A stretch of 9,009 nt of DNA, taken from positions 1 to 9,009 of the forward strand of contig DQVH01000012.1 of assembly GCA_015661855.1 (NCBI GenBank), read 5' to 3'. A model generated the notes under the pieces. That model saw only the letters and a list, made by a program, of their open reading frames with translations, did no database searches and had not been told where the DNA came from. Each line of letters begins with the position of its first letter. Position 1 is the first letter of the stretch. Below are positions 1 to 6,160 of this stretch, one piece after another. Both the position numbers and the translations under genes were made by a program. This DNA comes from Desulfurococcales archaeon (GTDB lineage: Archaea; Thermoproteota; Thermoprotei_A; CAZTBM01; SZUA-1508).

Positions 1-918
1 ATTATAGCTATTCTATCTATTACATTGGCGTTCACATATTTACTATTAATGATGATTATAGCTGGAGTGTACGACCCTAATAAGACCATACTGGTGGCTG
101 GTGGAGCTTTAAAAATACCCTACAACATAGAGTTCATTAACACATTAAATACTACTTTAATTATAGCACTTCTACCTTCGGGAATAGCATACTATATTAA
201 TTTACGCCGTAAAATGAATACTGAGCAAAACCTACCTATATTTCTTAGAGACCTTGCTGAACTTGTTAGAACGGGTATACCATTAACTAAAGCTATTGAG
301 GAGTTATCGTTTAAAGATTATGGTGCACTTACACCACTATTAAAAAGATTAGCATTAAGGATGATGTTTGGTGAGGATTTGGGTAGAGCTGTAGAGGAGG
401 TTTTTAAGGGTGAAAGCCCTATAACTAGAAAGCTATCATTAATGGTAGCTGAAGCATACTATAGTGGAGGTAGAGCAGCTGAAGTTTTAAGAACTGCATC
501 AAATTTTGCACTAATTCTGCAGAGATTTAATGATGAAAGACGTAGAGAGCTTAAAGTATATGGAGTAATAGTCTACATGGCTATAATAGTTTACCTTATA
601 GTAAGTGCTATACTATTATACATGAATATGAGTATGTACACGTCACCAGGAGTTGTCATTGGTGGAGGTAGATTCGCTATAGCATTCATACCTCCATGGC
701 ATATTAAAGCAGTATTATATTATGCATCAATAATATTAATGATAACATGTGCTATAGTGTTATCAAAGGTTTACTATGGTGTTTTTGGTCCAGGATTACT
801 ACATGCATCAATACTATTACTAGTGGTTATGGTTTATTTTACATTTATAGATGCTGTAATTACTATACTTACGGGAGTTCAAGTGGGTATTCAACCAAAG
901 CCTCCAATTACACCCTAA
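1..918 (+). CDS. Type II secretion system F / FlaJ (ArlJ)-family membrane protein, 5'-truncated by window edge
   Basis: This is the C-terminal part of an archaeal T2SSF-family polytopic membrane protein (FlaJ/ArlJ, TadC-like), the membrane platform that works with a GspE-type ATPase to assemble archaella or type IV pili. The frame is open from base 1, reading IIAILSIT before a TTG at 25, so that TTG lies inside a hydrophobic segment and is not the start. Visible in order are a membrane helix (about residues 1-30), a second (about 50-68), then the cytoplasmic T2SSF domain (about 78-195), which includes LRDLAELVRTGIPLTKAIEE and FGEDLGRAVEE. Three more helices follow (about 198-220, 238-260, 268-293). 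FlaJ proteins usually have two such cytoplasmic domains, so roughly half is probably missing to the left. Whether it serves an archaellum, adhesive pilus or DNA-exchange pilus cannot be told without its neighbours. It converges with the zinc-ribbon gene on the other strand, 24 bases away. Confidence 0.85.
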   Translation: MIAILSITLAFTYLLLMMIIAGVYDPNKTILVAGGALKIPYNIEFINTLNTTLIIALLPSGIAYYINLRRKMNTEQNLPIFLRDLAELVRTGIPLTKAIEELSFKDYGALTPLLKRLALRMMFGEDLGRAVEEVFKGESPITRKLSLMVAEAYYSGGRAAEVLRTASNFALILQRFNDERRRELKVYGVIVYMAIIVYLIVSAILLYMNMSMYTSPGVVIGGGRFAIAFIPPWHIKAVLYYASIILMITCAIVLSKVYYGVFGPGLLHASILLLVVMVYFTFIDAVITILTGVQVGIQPKPPITP

Positions 919-922
919 AACG

Positions 923-939
923 ATAGATTTCTCTATTTT
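923..939. terminator. Small hairpin plus T-run between convergent genes
   Basis: A perfect 5-bp stem, ATAGA (923-927) and TCTAT (932-936), with loop TTTC, is followed by TTTT (936-939). It sits in the 24-base gap between two converging genes. Archaeal termination depends mainly on T-runs, so this could serve the plus-strand gene. The stem is short and AT-rich and could be chance. Confidence 0.3.
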
Positions 940-942
940 AAA

Positions 943-1899
943 CTAACTCATTAGTATTTTTTTCATCTTCTCCTCAATATCTCTATAAAGGTAGCCCTCC
1001 ACTACTATTATACCTTGGCTTTCCACCATCTTCTTTACAGTTTCGGGTATACTACGAACTATAACGACATATTTTATTGTACCTGTATCTAACGCCTTAA
1101 TAGTTCTTGATAGAATTTCTAGTGATGCCTCTCTTTCACCTCCACCGATAAAGTCTATTGCTATAGAGTTTGTTTCACCTTTAGCTAGTATATCAAATGA
1201 GTGTTCAATACCCGAATAACCCGGGAATTTTGCGTTCTCTTCAACCTGATATCCTAGGCTAGTAAGTAGTGATATGAGTTTCTTCCTTACATGCAACCCT
1301 TTTGATATTATTTCTTCCCCTAGAGAGCTTAATCTATAGGCGTATACTGGTTTATACCTTGCCTCTCTCACTGTAAACTCTAAACCACAACGTCTACATA
1401 CATGTTTTATTTCCGGTTTATCCATTCTCCTTCCACAACTTCTACACTCGAATACTCTACCTAAAATAATATAGTCTATACCTTCTCTTCTAAGTTGTGC
1501 CCCACATCGAGGACATGTAAGTTGTTTATTCTCTACCTTAAATTTCACCTTAGTATCAATGTATCCACATATAACGTGCTGTATTATCTCTGTAAATAAT
1601 ATATGAAATGAGTTACAGTATCTACAGTGGTAGCGTGTACTAATATGGATACTATCACATCTAGGACACGCTATAACCATATCTACAATTACCTTCTCAA
1701 CTAGTTTAGCCTGTATAAGCTCTTCTACAACCTCCCTCCAGTTGGGGTATATTTCAAACTCTAAATACCTGATACCAGTCTCTAAGCCTATTACGGGTTT
1801 AATTTTACCCTTTGACATTATCGTCTCTAAAATATCTATAGCATAAGGTTTCTCAAGAACCCCTACTACTCCACTTTCCTTCATTTCTGTTACATTCAA
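943..1899 (-). CDS. Winged-helix / multi-zinc-ribbon TackOD1-domain protein with restriction-endonuclease-like C-terminal region
   Basis: Probable regulatory or nucleic-acid-binding protein. Residue numbers here count from the longer start at 1920. Residues about 24-80 resemble a winged helix. Residues 85-196 carry a zinc-ribbon array: C85-x2-C88, C99-x2-C102, H115 with C118, C136-x2-C139, C159-x2-C162 and C175-x2-C178, ending in VYAYRLS. This order, including the HVICGY and CPRCG..LRREGIDY blocks, matches the TackOD1 output domain known from TACK-lineage archaea. Residues about 205-325 (SGIEHSFDILA, then SIAIDF, then YVVIVRS) look like an alpha/beta PD-(D/E)XK-like fold with no clear catalytic lysine. 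This last part is inference. The TTG at 1899 is preferred because GGAGGGG lies 9 bases upstream and a TATA-like box predicts transcription from about 1921. The longer TTG at 1920 would place the ribosome site inside the gene. DNA target and signal are unknown. Confidence 0.75.
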   Translation of the reverse strand: MNVTEMKESGVVGVLEKPYAIDILETIMSKGKIKPVIGLETGIRYLEFEIYPNWREVVEELIQAKLVEKVIVDMVIACPRCDSIHISTRYHCRYCNSFHILFTEIIQHVICGYIDTKVKFKVENKQLTCPRCGAQLRREGIDYIILGRVFECRSCGRRMDKPEIKHVCRRCGLEFTVREARYKPVYAYRLSSLGEEIISKGLHVRKKLISLLTSLGYQVEENAKFPGYSGIEHSFDILAKGETNSIAIDFIGGGEREASLEILSRTIKALDTGTIKYVVIVRSIPETVKKMVESQGIIVVEGYLYRDIEEKMKKILMS

Positions 1900-1908
1900 A
1901 ACTTTTAA

Positions 1909-1915
1909 CCCCTCC
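1909..1915 (-). promoter_or_regulatory. Shine-Dalgarno site deciding the 1899 start
   Basis: On the minus strand GGAGGGG (1915 to 1909) lies 9 bases before TTG 1899. The alternative in-frame TTG at 1920 lies upstream of this site and has no ribosome site of its own, so the shorter protein (318 aa) is the better reading. Confidence 0.5.
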
Positions 1916-1940
1916 TTCAACTGTAAAGTGAGTTCCTAAT

Positions 1941-1953
1941 GTACTTAAATATA
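1941..1953 (-). promoter_or_regulatory. TATA-like promoter of the zinc-ribbon gene
   Basis: On the minus strand TATATTTAAGTAC (1953 to 1941) is a good archaeal TATA-box candidate. With the usual 25-27 base spacing, transcription would begin near 1921, giving a leader of about 20 bases that contains the GGAGGGG site. It directly abuts the stop codon of the upstream open frame. Confidence 0.45.
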
Positions 1954-2109
1954 CTAGGTAACTTTCTCTGACACGTAGATTCTAGTATAGTTGAAAACTC
2001 TTATATGTGCTATCCCGTTTTCTCCAAACACTCTAGTACTTGTTAGATATAGTGTTCCTGCATTAACCTGTTGATAACTAATGGTTATCCTATTATGGTA
2101 TGTTATGTG
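1954..2109 (-). other. 51-codon open frame without a canonical start; possible small gene or gene remnant
   Basis: The 206-base gap upstream of the zinc-ribbon gene holds one notable thing. On the minus strand the frame after TAA (2112-2110) stays open for 51 codons to TAG (1956-1954). It reads as a plausible beta-rich peptide (includes NAGTLYLTSTRVFGENG and IRVFNYTRIYVSEKVT) using the ATA/AGA/ACA/GTT codons of real genes here. It has no ATG or TTG, and its only GTG is at codon 27, without a ribosome site. An ATA is the second codon (2106). It begins 17 bases after the methyltransferase stop, so it could be read from that transcript. It may be a remnant, a gene with an unusual start, or chance. 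I recognise no family. Confidence 0.25.
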
Positions 2110-2126
2110 TTAATAGTGTTTTAGGT

Positions 2127-2996
2127 TTAAATTTTATATGCTGTTATACCTAAAGTTAGCTTATAGTGGTTTTTTCGTACGTAGAAGCCTACTCTCTCTA
2201 GTCTACTTATGACTCCTTGGACTATACTCTTACCTCTAATTCTACCTGGCTCCCCTACGTAGTGGTATAAAATGCCTCCCCTCTTTAAAACTCTGTATAG
2301 TTGACTATAGAATTCTTCACTATATAGTTCACCTGCTAAATTAAATCTTGGAGGGTCATGTATTACTCTATCAAAGTATTCTGAAGGTAAACTCTTTACG
2401 AAATCCACTGCATCAGCTAGGTATAAGCTTATCCTACTATCTGATAGCCTCCACGACCATGGGTTTAACTCTGCTATTTTCAATACGTTTAAATCCTTCT
2501 CTACAGTTATTACCTCACATGCACCTCTCTCTAAACTTTTAATAGCTGTGTATCCTAAACCCGTACATACATCTAGTACTCTATGGCATTTACCTACTTT
2601 TGCAGCTTTAACTTTTAATTCAGCATCCTCTATTGGTGTTATATCTTTAATTCTATGCATATGAATACCATTTATTTCTAGAGTTGGTGATACTGTTTCA
2701 CCTAGGGCCTTCAATTTATAGTATTTACCGTTAGTATAGAGTGCTATCCTAACTATACCGTCATCTCGAATGAGATATATGGAGTCGTCTCTTACGTTTT
2801 CAAGCTGTGAAATATCTATCAATACACCTCTAATATCGACATACCTACTTACAATACGTACTTTCTCCCACGTAAAACCTAAATCTAGAGTTACAGTTGT
2901 ACTCTCTAACCCCTTATTGTAAGCGTTAAGTATTCTTTTGGCAGTCCAAAATGTAATCAGTGGTCTTCTCTTTACAGTAAACCTATACTTTAGTAT
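2127..2996 (-). CDS. COG2521-type predicted archaeal SAM-dependent methyltransferase, with N-terminus extended to a non-canonical start
   Basis: Class I SAM-dependent methyltransferase; the substrate is unknown and may be RNA or protein. From TTG 2822 the protein has the SAM-binding motif VLDVCTGLGYTA, an acidic motif II (VITVEKD), LADAVDF, the DPPRF motif IV and an LKRGGILYHYVGEPG strand, in the order typical of COG2521. The important point is upstream. The same frame continues without a stop from 2823 to 2999 and encodes RRPLITFWTAKRIL, VTLDLGFTWEKV and a continuous run into the annotated part. This matches the N-terminal segment I know for this family. No ATG, GTG or TTG occurs there. The best start is ATA 2996, with AGGGGG ending 8 bases upstream, a spacing like that of neighbouring genes (8-9 bases). 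Alternatives are a CTG at 2960 or a one-base error linking ATG 3028/3019. A 231-aa product from TTG 2822 would lack the N-terminal domain. That TTG has GAGGTG only 2 bases away. Confidence 0.8.
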   Translation of the reverse strand: MLKYRFTVKRRPLITFWTAKRILNAYNKGLESTTVTLDLGFTWEKVRIVSRYVDIRGVLIDISQLENVRDDSIYLIRDDGIVRIALYTNGKYYKLKALGETVSPTLEINGIHMHRIKDITPIEDAELKVKAAKVGKCHRVLDVCTGLGYTAIKSLERGACEVITVEKDLNVLKIAELNPWSWRLSDSRISLYLADAVDFVKSLPSEYFDRVIHDPPRFNLAGELYSEEFYSQLYRVLKRGGILYHYVGEPGRIRGKSIVQGVISRLERVGFYVRKNHYKLTLGITAYKI

Positions 2997-3004
2997 ATTC
3001 TAAA

Positions 3005-3010
3005 CCCCCT
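3005..3010 (-). promoter_or_regulatory. Shine-Dalgarno-like AGGGGG ahead of ATA 2996
   Basis: On the minus strand AGGGGG (3010 to 3005) is followed 8 bases later by ATA at 2996, the first possible start of the extended methyltransferase frame. The neighbouring genes use similar sites (AAAGGGG 9 bases before ATG 3112; GGAGGGG 9 bases before TTG 1899). A TATA-like element for this gene may lie at 3055-3044 (minus strand GATTAAATTAGG). Confidence 0.4.
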
Positions 3011-3095
3011 TGAGTTCATTACTACCATTAGTAAACTAGTGCCCCTAATTTAATCTACTATGAATAAGGGTTAATAGAGGTGTTGTTGAAAGTTT

Positions 3096-3102
3096 AAAGG
3101 GG
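3096..3102 (+). promoter_or_regulatory. Shine-Dalgarno site of the M14-like gene
   Basis: AAAGGGG (3096-3102) lies 9 bases before ATG 3112. An in-frame TAG at 3106-3108 rules out any longer start. The divergent space 3003-3111 otherwise holds AT-rich TATA-like stretches (TAATTTAATC at 3047-3056 and TTAATA at 3071-3076) that could serve either gene. Confidence 0.45.
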
Positions 3103-3111
3103 TATTAGGTT

Positions 3112-4047
3112 ATGGCTTATAGGTCACTAATATCTGAATTATCAAGTATTGGTATTAAACCTCATGTACTCCACAATCGAATATGCTACTTCGTATTTGG
3201 AGGTGGAGAGAGAGGAGTACTAGTAGTAACAGGGTTTAGAGGGTATGAGTACAGTTTAGTTAGTGGTATTCTCAAGCTAGCTATATTACTTAAGAGGTCG
3301 TATAAGTATGGATTCACTATTGTTATGGTTCCATGTATTGATGTTAATGGACTTAATGGTTTAGGTCATATTCTACCAGCTATGAGTGAGAAACTAGACT
3401 TAACATCATTAAACTACGTACTTGAGGGGTGTTCACGAGAGGTAGAGTCTATCGGTAGCTTTAAAGTATACATGTTAATTAATGGGGTGATAGTAGTTCT
3501 TAGTAGAATGTTTAGTAGTGTTGATGACTACACTAAACTTAGGAATAAACTACTTGAAGAACTTAAAGAGAGTAAGGTGGAGGAATGGCTAAATAACATA
3601 GGTAGAGTAGTCTTCTACATAAACTCAGATAAGTATTGGAAACTCTATGGCGATAGATATGTTTCATTAGAGAGTGTTAACGGTAAACTACTATTCCTTG
3701 ATGAACTAGCCTCTCTTAATGGTAGTTGGCTAAATAGAGTACTCAATAACATAATTAGTAAGTATAATATTAACTTCGCTATAATAGTACGTGAGTATAG
3801 TGGATCAACTATTACAATCAACGTACCCGACTTACTCAGTAATATAGCTAGCCCCCATATGGTAAAAATTATTCAAAGTAGGGTAGGGGTAGATGTAGTA
3901 GTTAGGCAATGTAATATTGGACTGCTAAACTCTAAAGTTAATACTGTTACTATTGATATTCCATTTATGTATGAGAGTAAACAGAAAACATCAATAACAT
4001 TATACATTTCAAGTATGCTGTGTAACATAATAGCACACTATATTTAA
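3112..4047 (+). CDS. M14 metallocarboxypeptidase-like protein with altered zinc and catalytic residues (putative pseudo-enzyme)
   Basis: A 311-aa soluble alpha/beta protein with no signal peptide. I see a weak but ordered match to the M14 carboxypeptidase/desuccinylase fold. GVLVVTGFRGYEY (36-48) stands where M14 has G-x-HG-x-E. VPCIDVNGLNG (73-83) stands where M14 has VP..NPDG. FAIIVREYSGSTI (222-234) stands where the third zinc histidine sits in a 'LHxYSG' strand. TVTIDIP (278-284) stands at the catalytic Glu strand. By this alignment zinc ligand 1 is R43, ligand 2 E46 is kept, ligand 3 is R227, and the catalytic Glu is D282. If right, the protein cannot bind zinc in the usual way and may bind a peptide or ligand instead. 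The family call is by eye. If it is wrong, this is an uncharacterised archaeal protein. The gene is divergent from the methyltransferase and converges with the next gene. Confidence 0.45.
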   Translation: MAYRSLISELSSIGIKPHVLHNRICYFVFGGGERGVLVVTGFRGYEYSLVSGILKLAILLKRSYKYGFTIVMVPCIDVNGLNGLGHILPAMSEKLDLTSLNYVLEGCSREVESIGSFKVYMLINGVIVVLSRMFSSVDDYTKLRNKLLEELKESKVEEWLNNIGRVVFYINSDKYWKLYGDRYVSLESVNGKLLFLDELASLNGSWLNRVLNNIISKYNINFAIIVREYSGSTITINVPDLLSNIASPHMVKIIQSRVGVDVVVRQCNIGLLNSKVNTVTIDIPFMYESKQKTSITLYISSMLCNIIAHYI

Positions 4048-4071
4048 TAATAGTTTAATGATGGTTTTATG

Positions 4072-5154
4072 TTAGGATTGGAGTTGAGATAGATTTACCT
4101 TTCTATCTTCATACATTGTTTTACCTAGTCTAGTCCATATAATTCTTAATGTTAACTCTTTAACTCCTCTACCTAGCCTCTCTAGTGATAGTTCTACTTC
4201 ACTTTCCTCACTAGGCTTTATCGGGTTAACAATGGTCCTAGCTATTGGCACTCCTTTGGATAGTGCTAGAAGGATTATTTTATCTGGTTCTACATGCCCA
4301 ACATTTTTAAGCTTTACAGTTAGTTTACTTGCGTCTTCATTATAGGTTATACTCGATACTGTTATTTTCGGTTTTAACGTTTTTGATGAGGCTAATAGTA
4401 TATTTGATATTTTTACGTGTTTGGGGTAGTATTGTTGACCTTTAGATTCATGAATTACCTCTACTATGTTATCGCATTCAAGATTTAAGTTTGATACTAC
4501 TATCTCCTCACATCCTACAATGCCATCTAATGTTAATATATCGTGGCCGTTGAGTTTTACATGTACTCTCGCTAGGGTTGATGGTACATCTATTGTTACT
4601 TTAAGTTCGCCTACTCCACCCTCTAATATTTCAATTGGTATCTTTAGAGTGTATGATGTATTTGGTGCTAAAATTAGTCCTCCGGAAAGGTAAGTATAGC
4701 TATTCTCTGCACCATCAGCTAAAAGTGCAGCTATAAGATTGATATGGTTTACTACTAGACTTTCAGATCCCTCATAGTATATGGAGACTGTGTGTTGATC
4801 CTTACCTAGCTTCATTACTGGTGTTACGTCAAATAATATTTTATAGAAGTATCCCTCACCTTCAATATAGTTTATTGTGAAGGGTTTAAACTCTCTTGCT
4901 AGAGGGAATCCATTAAACCATAATCTCCACTTTATATGTTGTGGTGGAGTTCTCGTAGTTAGACCTATGTCTAGTATTGCTACTGATATGTCTTTTGAAG
5001 CTGATGAATCTAAATCTAAATATACTTTTCTAAACTTAGGATTACTTATTCCGCCAAGTTTTATTGATGAATTAAATGATGTTACAATTTCACCAAGTAT
5101 TCTATCTTTCTTCACCAACCTCATATTGTCTAATACTTTCACAGTAGACACCAC
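4072..5154 (-). CDS. Unrecognised beta-rich protein: two jelly-roll-like modules and a CARDB-like C-terminal module
   Basis: A 360-aa protein made almost wholly of beta-strand-like sequence. I do not recognise a named family. Module 1 (about 40-148) has LWFNGFPL, then YKILFDVTPVMKLGKDQHTV, a pattern seen in galactose-binding-like jelly-rolls (NG loop, 'DVT', then G-x-x-x-V). Module 2 (about 168-258) repeats it: VKLNGHDI, then NLECDNIVEVIHESKG. Module 3 (about 262-356) is CARDB/Ig-like, with LTVKLKNVGHVEPDKI and RLGRGVKELTLRI. The only cysteines are C215 and C227. Such modules are usually extracellular, yet the N-terminus (MVSTVKVLDNMRLVKKDRIL) is no signal peptide and no membrane helix is seen, so it is either cytoplasmic or exported by another route. 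Start GTG 5154, or GTG 5151 right after it; no Shine-Dalgarno site is visible, which fits a leaderless transcript. It lies 55 bases downstream of the CinA-like gene on the same strand. Confidence 0.6.
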   Translation of the reverse strand: MVSTVKVLDNMRLVKKDRILGEIVTSFNSSIKLGGISNPKFRKVYLDLDSSASKDISVAILDIGLTTRTPPQHIKWRLWFNGFPLAREFKPFTINYIEGEGYFYKILFDVTPVMKLGKDQHTVSIYYEGSESLVVNHINLIAALLADGAENSYTYLSGGLILAPNTSYTLKIPIEILEGGVGELKVTIDVPSTLARVHVKLNGHDILTLDGIVGCEEIVVSNLNLECDNIVEVIHESKGQQYYPKHVKISNILLASSKTLKPKITVSSITYNEDASKLTVKLKNVGHVEPDKIILLALSKGVPIARTIVNPIKPSEESEVELSLERLGRGVKELTLRIIWTRLGKTMYEDRKVNLSQLQS

Positions 5155-5170
5155 GTTTTAAACTGTTACA

Positions 5171-5195
5171 CTATTTATGCTATCTCTTATATGCT
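5171..5195 (-). promoter_or_regulatory. Putative TATA elements ahead of the beta-rich gene
   Basis: On the minus strand two TATA-like stretches, GCATATAAGAG (5195-5185) and GCATAAATAG (5180-5171), lie in the 55-base gap after the CinA-like gene. The second is centred about 21 bases and the first about 37 bases before GTG 5154, so transcription would start at, or just before, the start codon. This fits the missing ribosome site. Both boxes begin with AGCATA, a short direct repeat. Confidence 0.35.
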
Positions 5196-5209
5196 TAGAA
5201 TTATAACTT

Positions 5210-5998
5210 CTATTCCTCGATAAACTCTCCAGTAAAGTTTAATATCTCCTTTCTCAATAGCTCCTTAACCTTTCTAAGTCTCTCAAGGGCTGCCTCTCGA
5301 CTGCTATCTGATGTGTATAAGTGTAGTTCTATTACTGGCTTTTCTAGCTCTAACCCTTTGGGGTGGCTTTTAACGTAGACTAATGGTTCGCTTTTAACTA
5401 CTTTATCTATTATTGGTGCAATTGTTGATTCTGGAATACCCTTAACTATAATCTTGGATTCAACAAAGTACCTGTTTTTTACTAAGTTTTTCAGTTTTGG
5501 TTCAACATATTTTTCAAACATTTCCTTCATTTCTGATGGTACACCGGGTAGAGCTATTATTATTGTATTTCCATGTTCAATGTATATTCCTGGAGCTGTA
5601 CCTGTAGGATTGGGTATCGGTTTAGCGTTTTCAGGCATTTTAGCCATTTTCACCCTATGCTCTGTAAGTGGGAGACCCTTTCTCTCATACTTTAACTTAA
5701 CCATTCTATAAGCTTCCTCATTTATAACCCACCTTCTCCCTAACGCTTTAGCTAAAGACTCACTAGTTTTATCGTCAAATGTTGGGCCTAAACCACCAGT
5801 CATAACTATTAATTTACTACCTCTACCTATTGAGGCTTTAACTTCACTAACTATACTATCTTCGTCGTCAGGTACTACTGTTATACGTTTAACGTTGAAA
5901 CCTAGTATTGTAAGTTTTCTTGCAAGCCATGCTGCATTAGTATTTACGGTTTTCCCTATTAGAAGCTCGTTACCTACGGATATTATTTCCGCTATCAT
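5210..5998 (-). CDS. CinA/MoaB-MogA-domain protein (nicotinamide mononucleotide deamidase-related, COG1058)
   Basis: A 262-aa protein of the archaeal CinA N-terminal (COG1058) type, containing the MoCF-biosynthesis (MoaB/MogA) fold. Residues 1-25 show the opening block ISVGNELLIGKTVNTNAAWL. TGGLGPTFDD (67-76) is the conserved glycine/aspartate loop, NPTGTAPG (130-137) the second signature and LPGVPSEM (150-157) the third. Archaeal members lack the separate C-terminal NMN deamidase domain of bacterial CinA, and so does this one. In bacteria the COG1058 domain has ADP-ribose pyrophosphatase activity; the archaeal role is not settled. ATG 5998 is supported by GGTGA on the minus strand (6007-6003), 4 bases upstream. 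The last ~90 residues form a small alpha/beta domain typical of the family. The gene is divergent from the decarboxylase, with 162 bases between them. Confidence 0.9.
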   Translation of the reverse strand: MIAEIISVGNELLIGKTVNTNAAWLARKLTILGFNVKRITVVPDDEDSIVSEVKASIGRGSKLIVMTGGLGPTFDDKTSESLAKALGRRWVINEEAYRMVKLKYERKGLPLTEHRVKMAKMPENAKPIPNPTGTAPGIYIEHGNTIIIALPGVPSEMKEMFEKYVEPKLKNLVKNRYFVESKIIVKGIPESTIAPIIDKVVKSEPLVYVKSHPKGLELEKPVIELHLYTSDSSREAALERLRKVKELLRKEILNFTGEFIEE

Positions 5999-6044
5999 GT
6001 GTTCACCGAGATGTATAGTAACGTGTTCAGTATTATTATGGTGA

Positions 6045-6071
6045 AGGAGGGTAATTAAATTTTAACCTCCT
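6045..6071. repeat. Imperfect inverted repeat between divergent cinA-like and decarboxylase genes
   Basis: AGGAGG (6045-6050) and CCTCCT (6066-6071) are exact complements. Inside them TAA (6052-6054) and TTA (6062-6064) also pair, with one mismatch (G6051/A6065) and a 7-base loop. The AT-rich centre reads on the minus strand as a TATA-like stretch about 60 bases before ATG 5998, so a dimeric regulator bound here would cover the likely promoter of the CinA-like gene. It could also fold as an RNA hairpin. Confidence 0.4.
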
Positions 6072-6094
6072 GAAGACACTTAAGGTACTGTTTT

Positions 6095-6113
6095 GGAGGG
6101 ATAAATTTTTAAA
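6095..6113 (+). repeat. Second copy of a GGAGGG + AT-rich motif, overlapping the decarboxylase TATA region
   Basis: GGAGGGATAAATTTTTAAA (6095-6113) resembles GGAGGGTAATTAAATTTTAA (6046-6065) 49 bases upstream: same GGAGGG, then AA and an AAATTTT-AA core with a two-base difference in length. The first copy is the left arm and loop of the inverted repeat. The second overlaps the TATA-like box of the decarboxylase gene. Confidence 0.35.
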
Positions 6114-6120
6114 CTTTATA
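6104..6120 (+). promoter_or_regulatory. TATA-like promoter of the pyruvoyl decarboxylase gene
   Basis: AATTTTTAAACTTTATA (6104-6120) is the most TATA-like stretch upstream of ATG 6161. Transcription would start near 6135-6140, leaving a short leader that contains AGGG (6150-6153) 7 bases before the ATG. Confidence 0.45.
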
Positions 6121-6160
6121 GATGTTATTTACGGCTAGGTGTTGCTAATAGGGTATCTAT

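Noticed and set aside
25..27. TTG as the start of the FlaJ-like gene
   Set aside because: The frame is open to base 1 and the TTG sits inside a membrane helix. The family is normally much longer at the N-terminus, so this is an internal Leu codon.
2990..3028. A 12-codon ATG frame upstream of the methyltransferase
   Set aside because: Not reported as a gene: it is short and in another frame. It is kept only as the possible true start of the methyltransferase if one base is missing from the sequence.
4048..4071. C/D-box small RNA candidate (ATGATGG near 4059)
   Set aside because: A C-box-like string is present but no D box (CTGA) follows at a suitable distance, and no paired internal boxes are seen. 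The other gaps were scanned for C and D boxes with the same result.
6038..6058. A six-codon ATG frame (MVKEGN) on the + strand
   Set aside because: It lies upstream of the likely decarboxylase promoter and is best explained as part of the inverted repeat.
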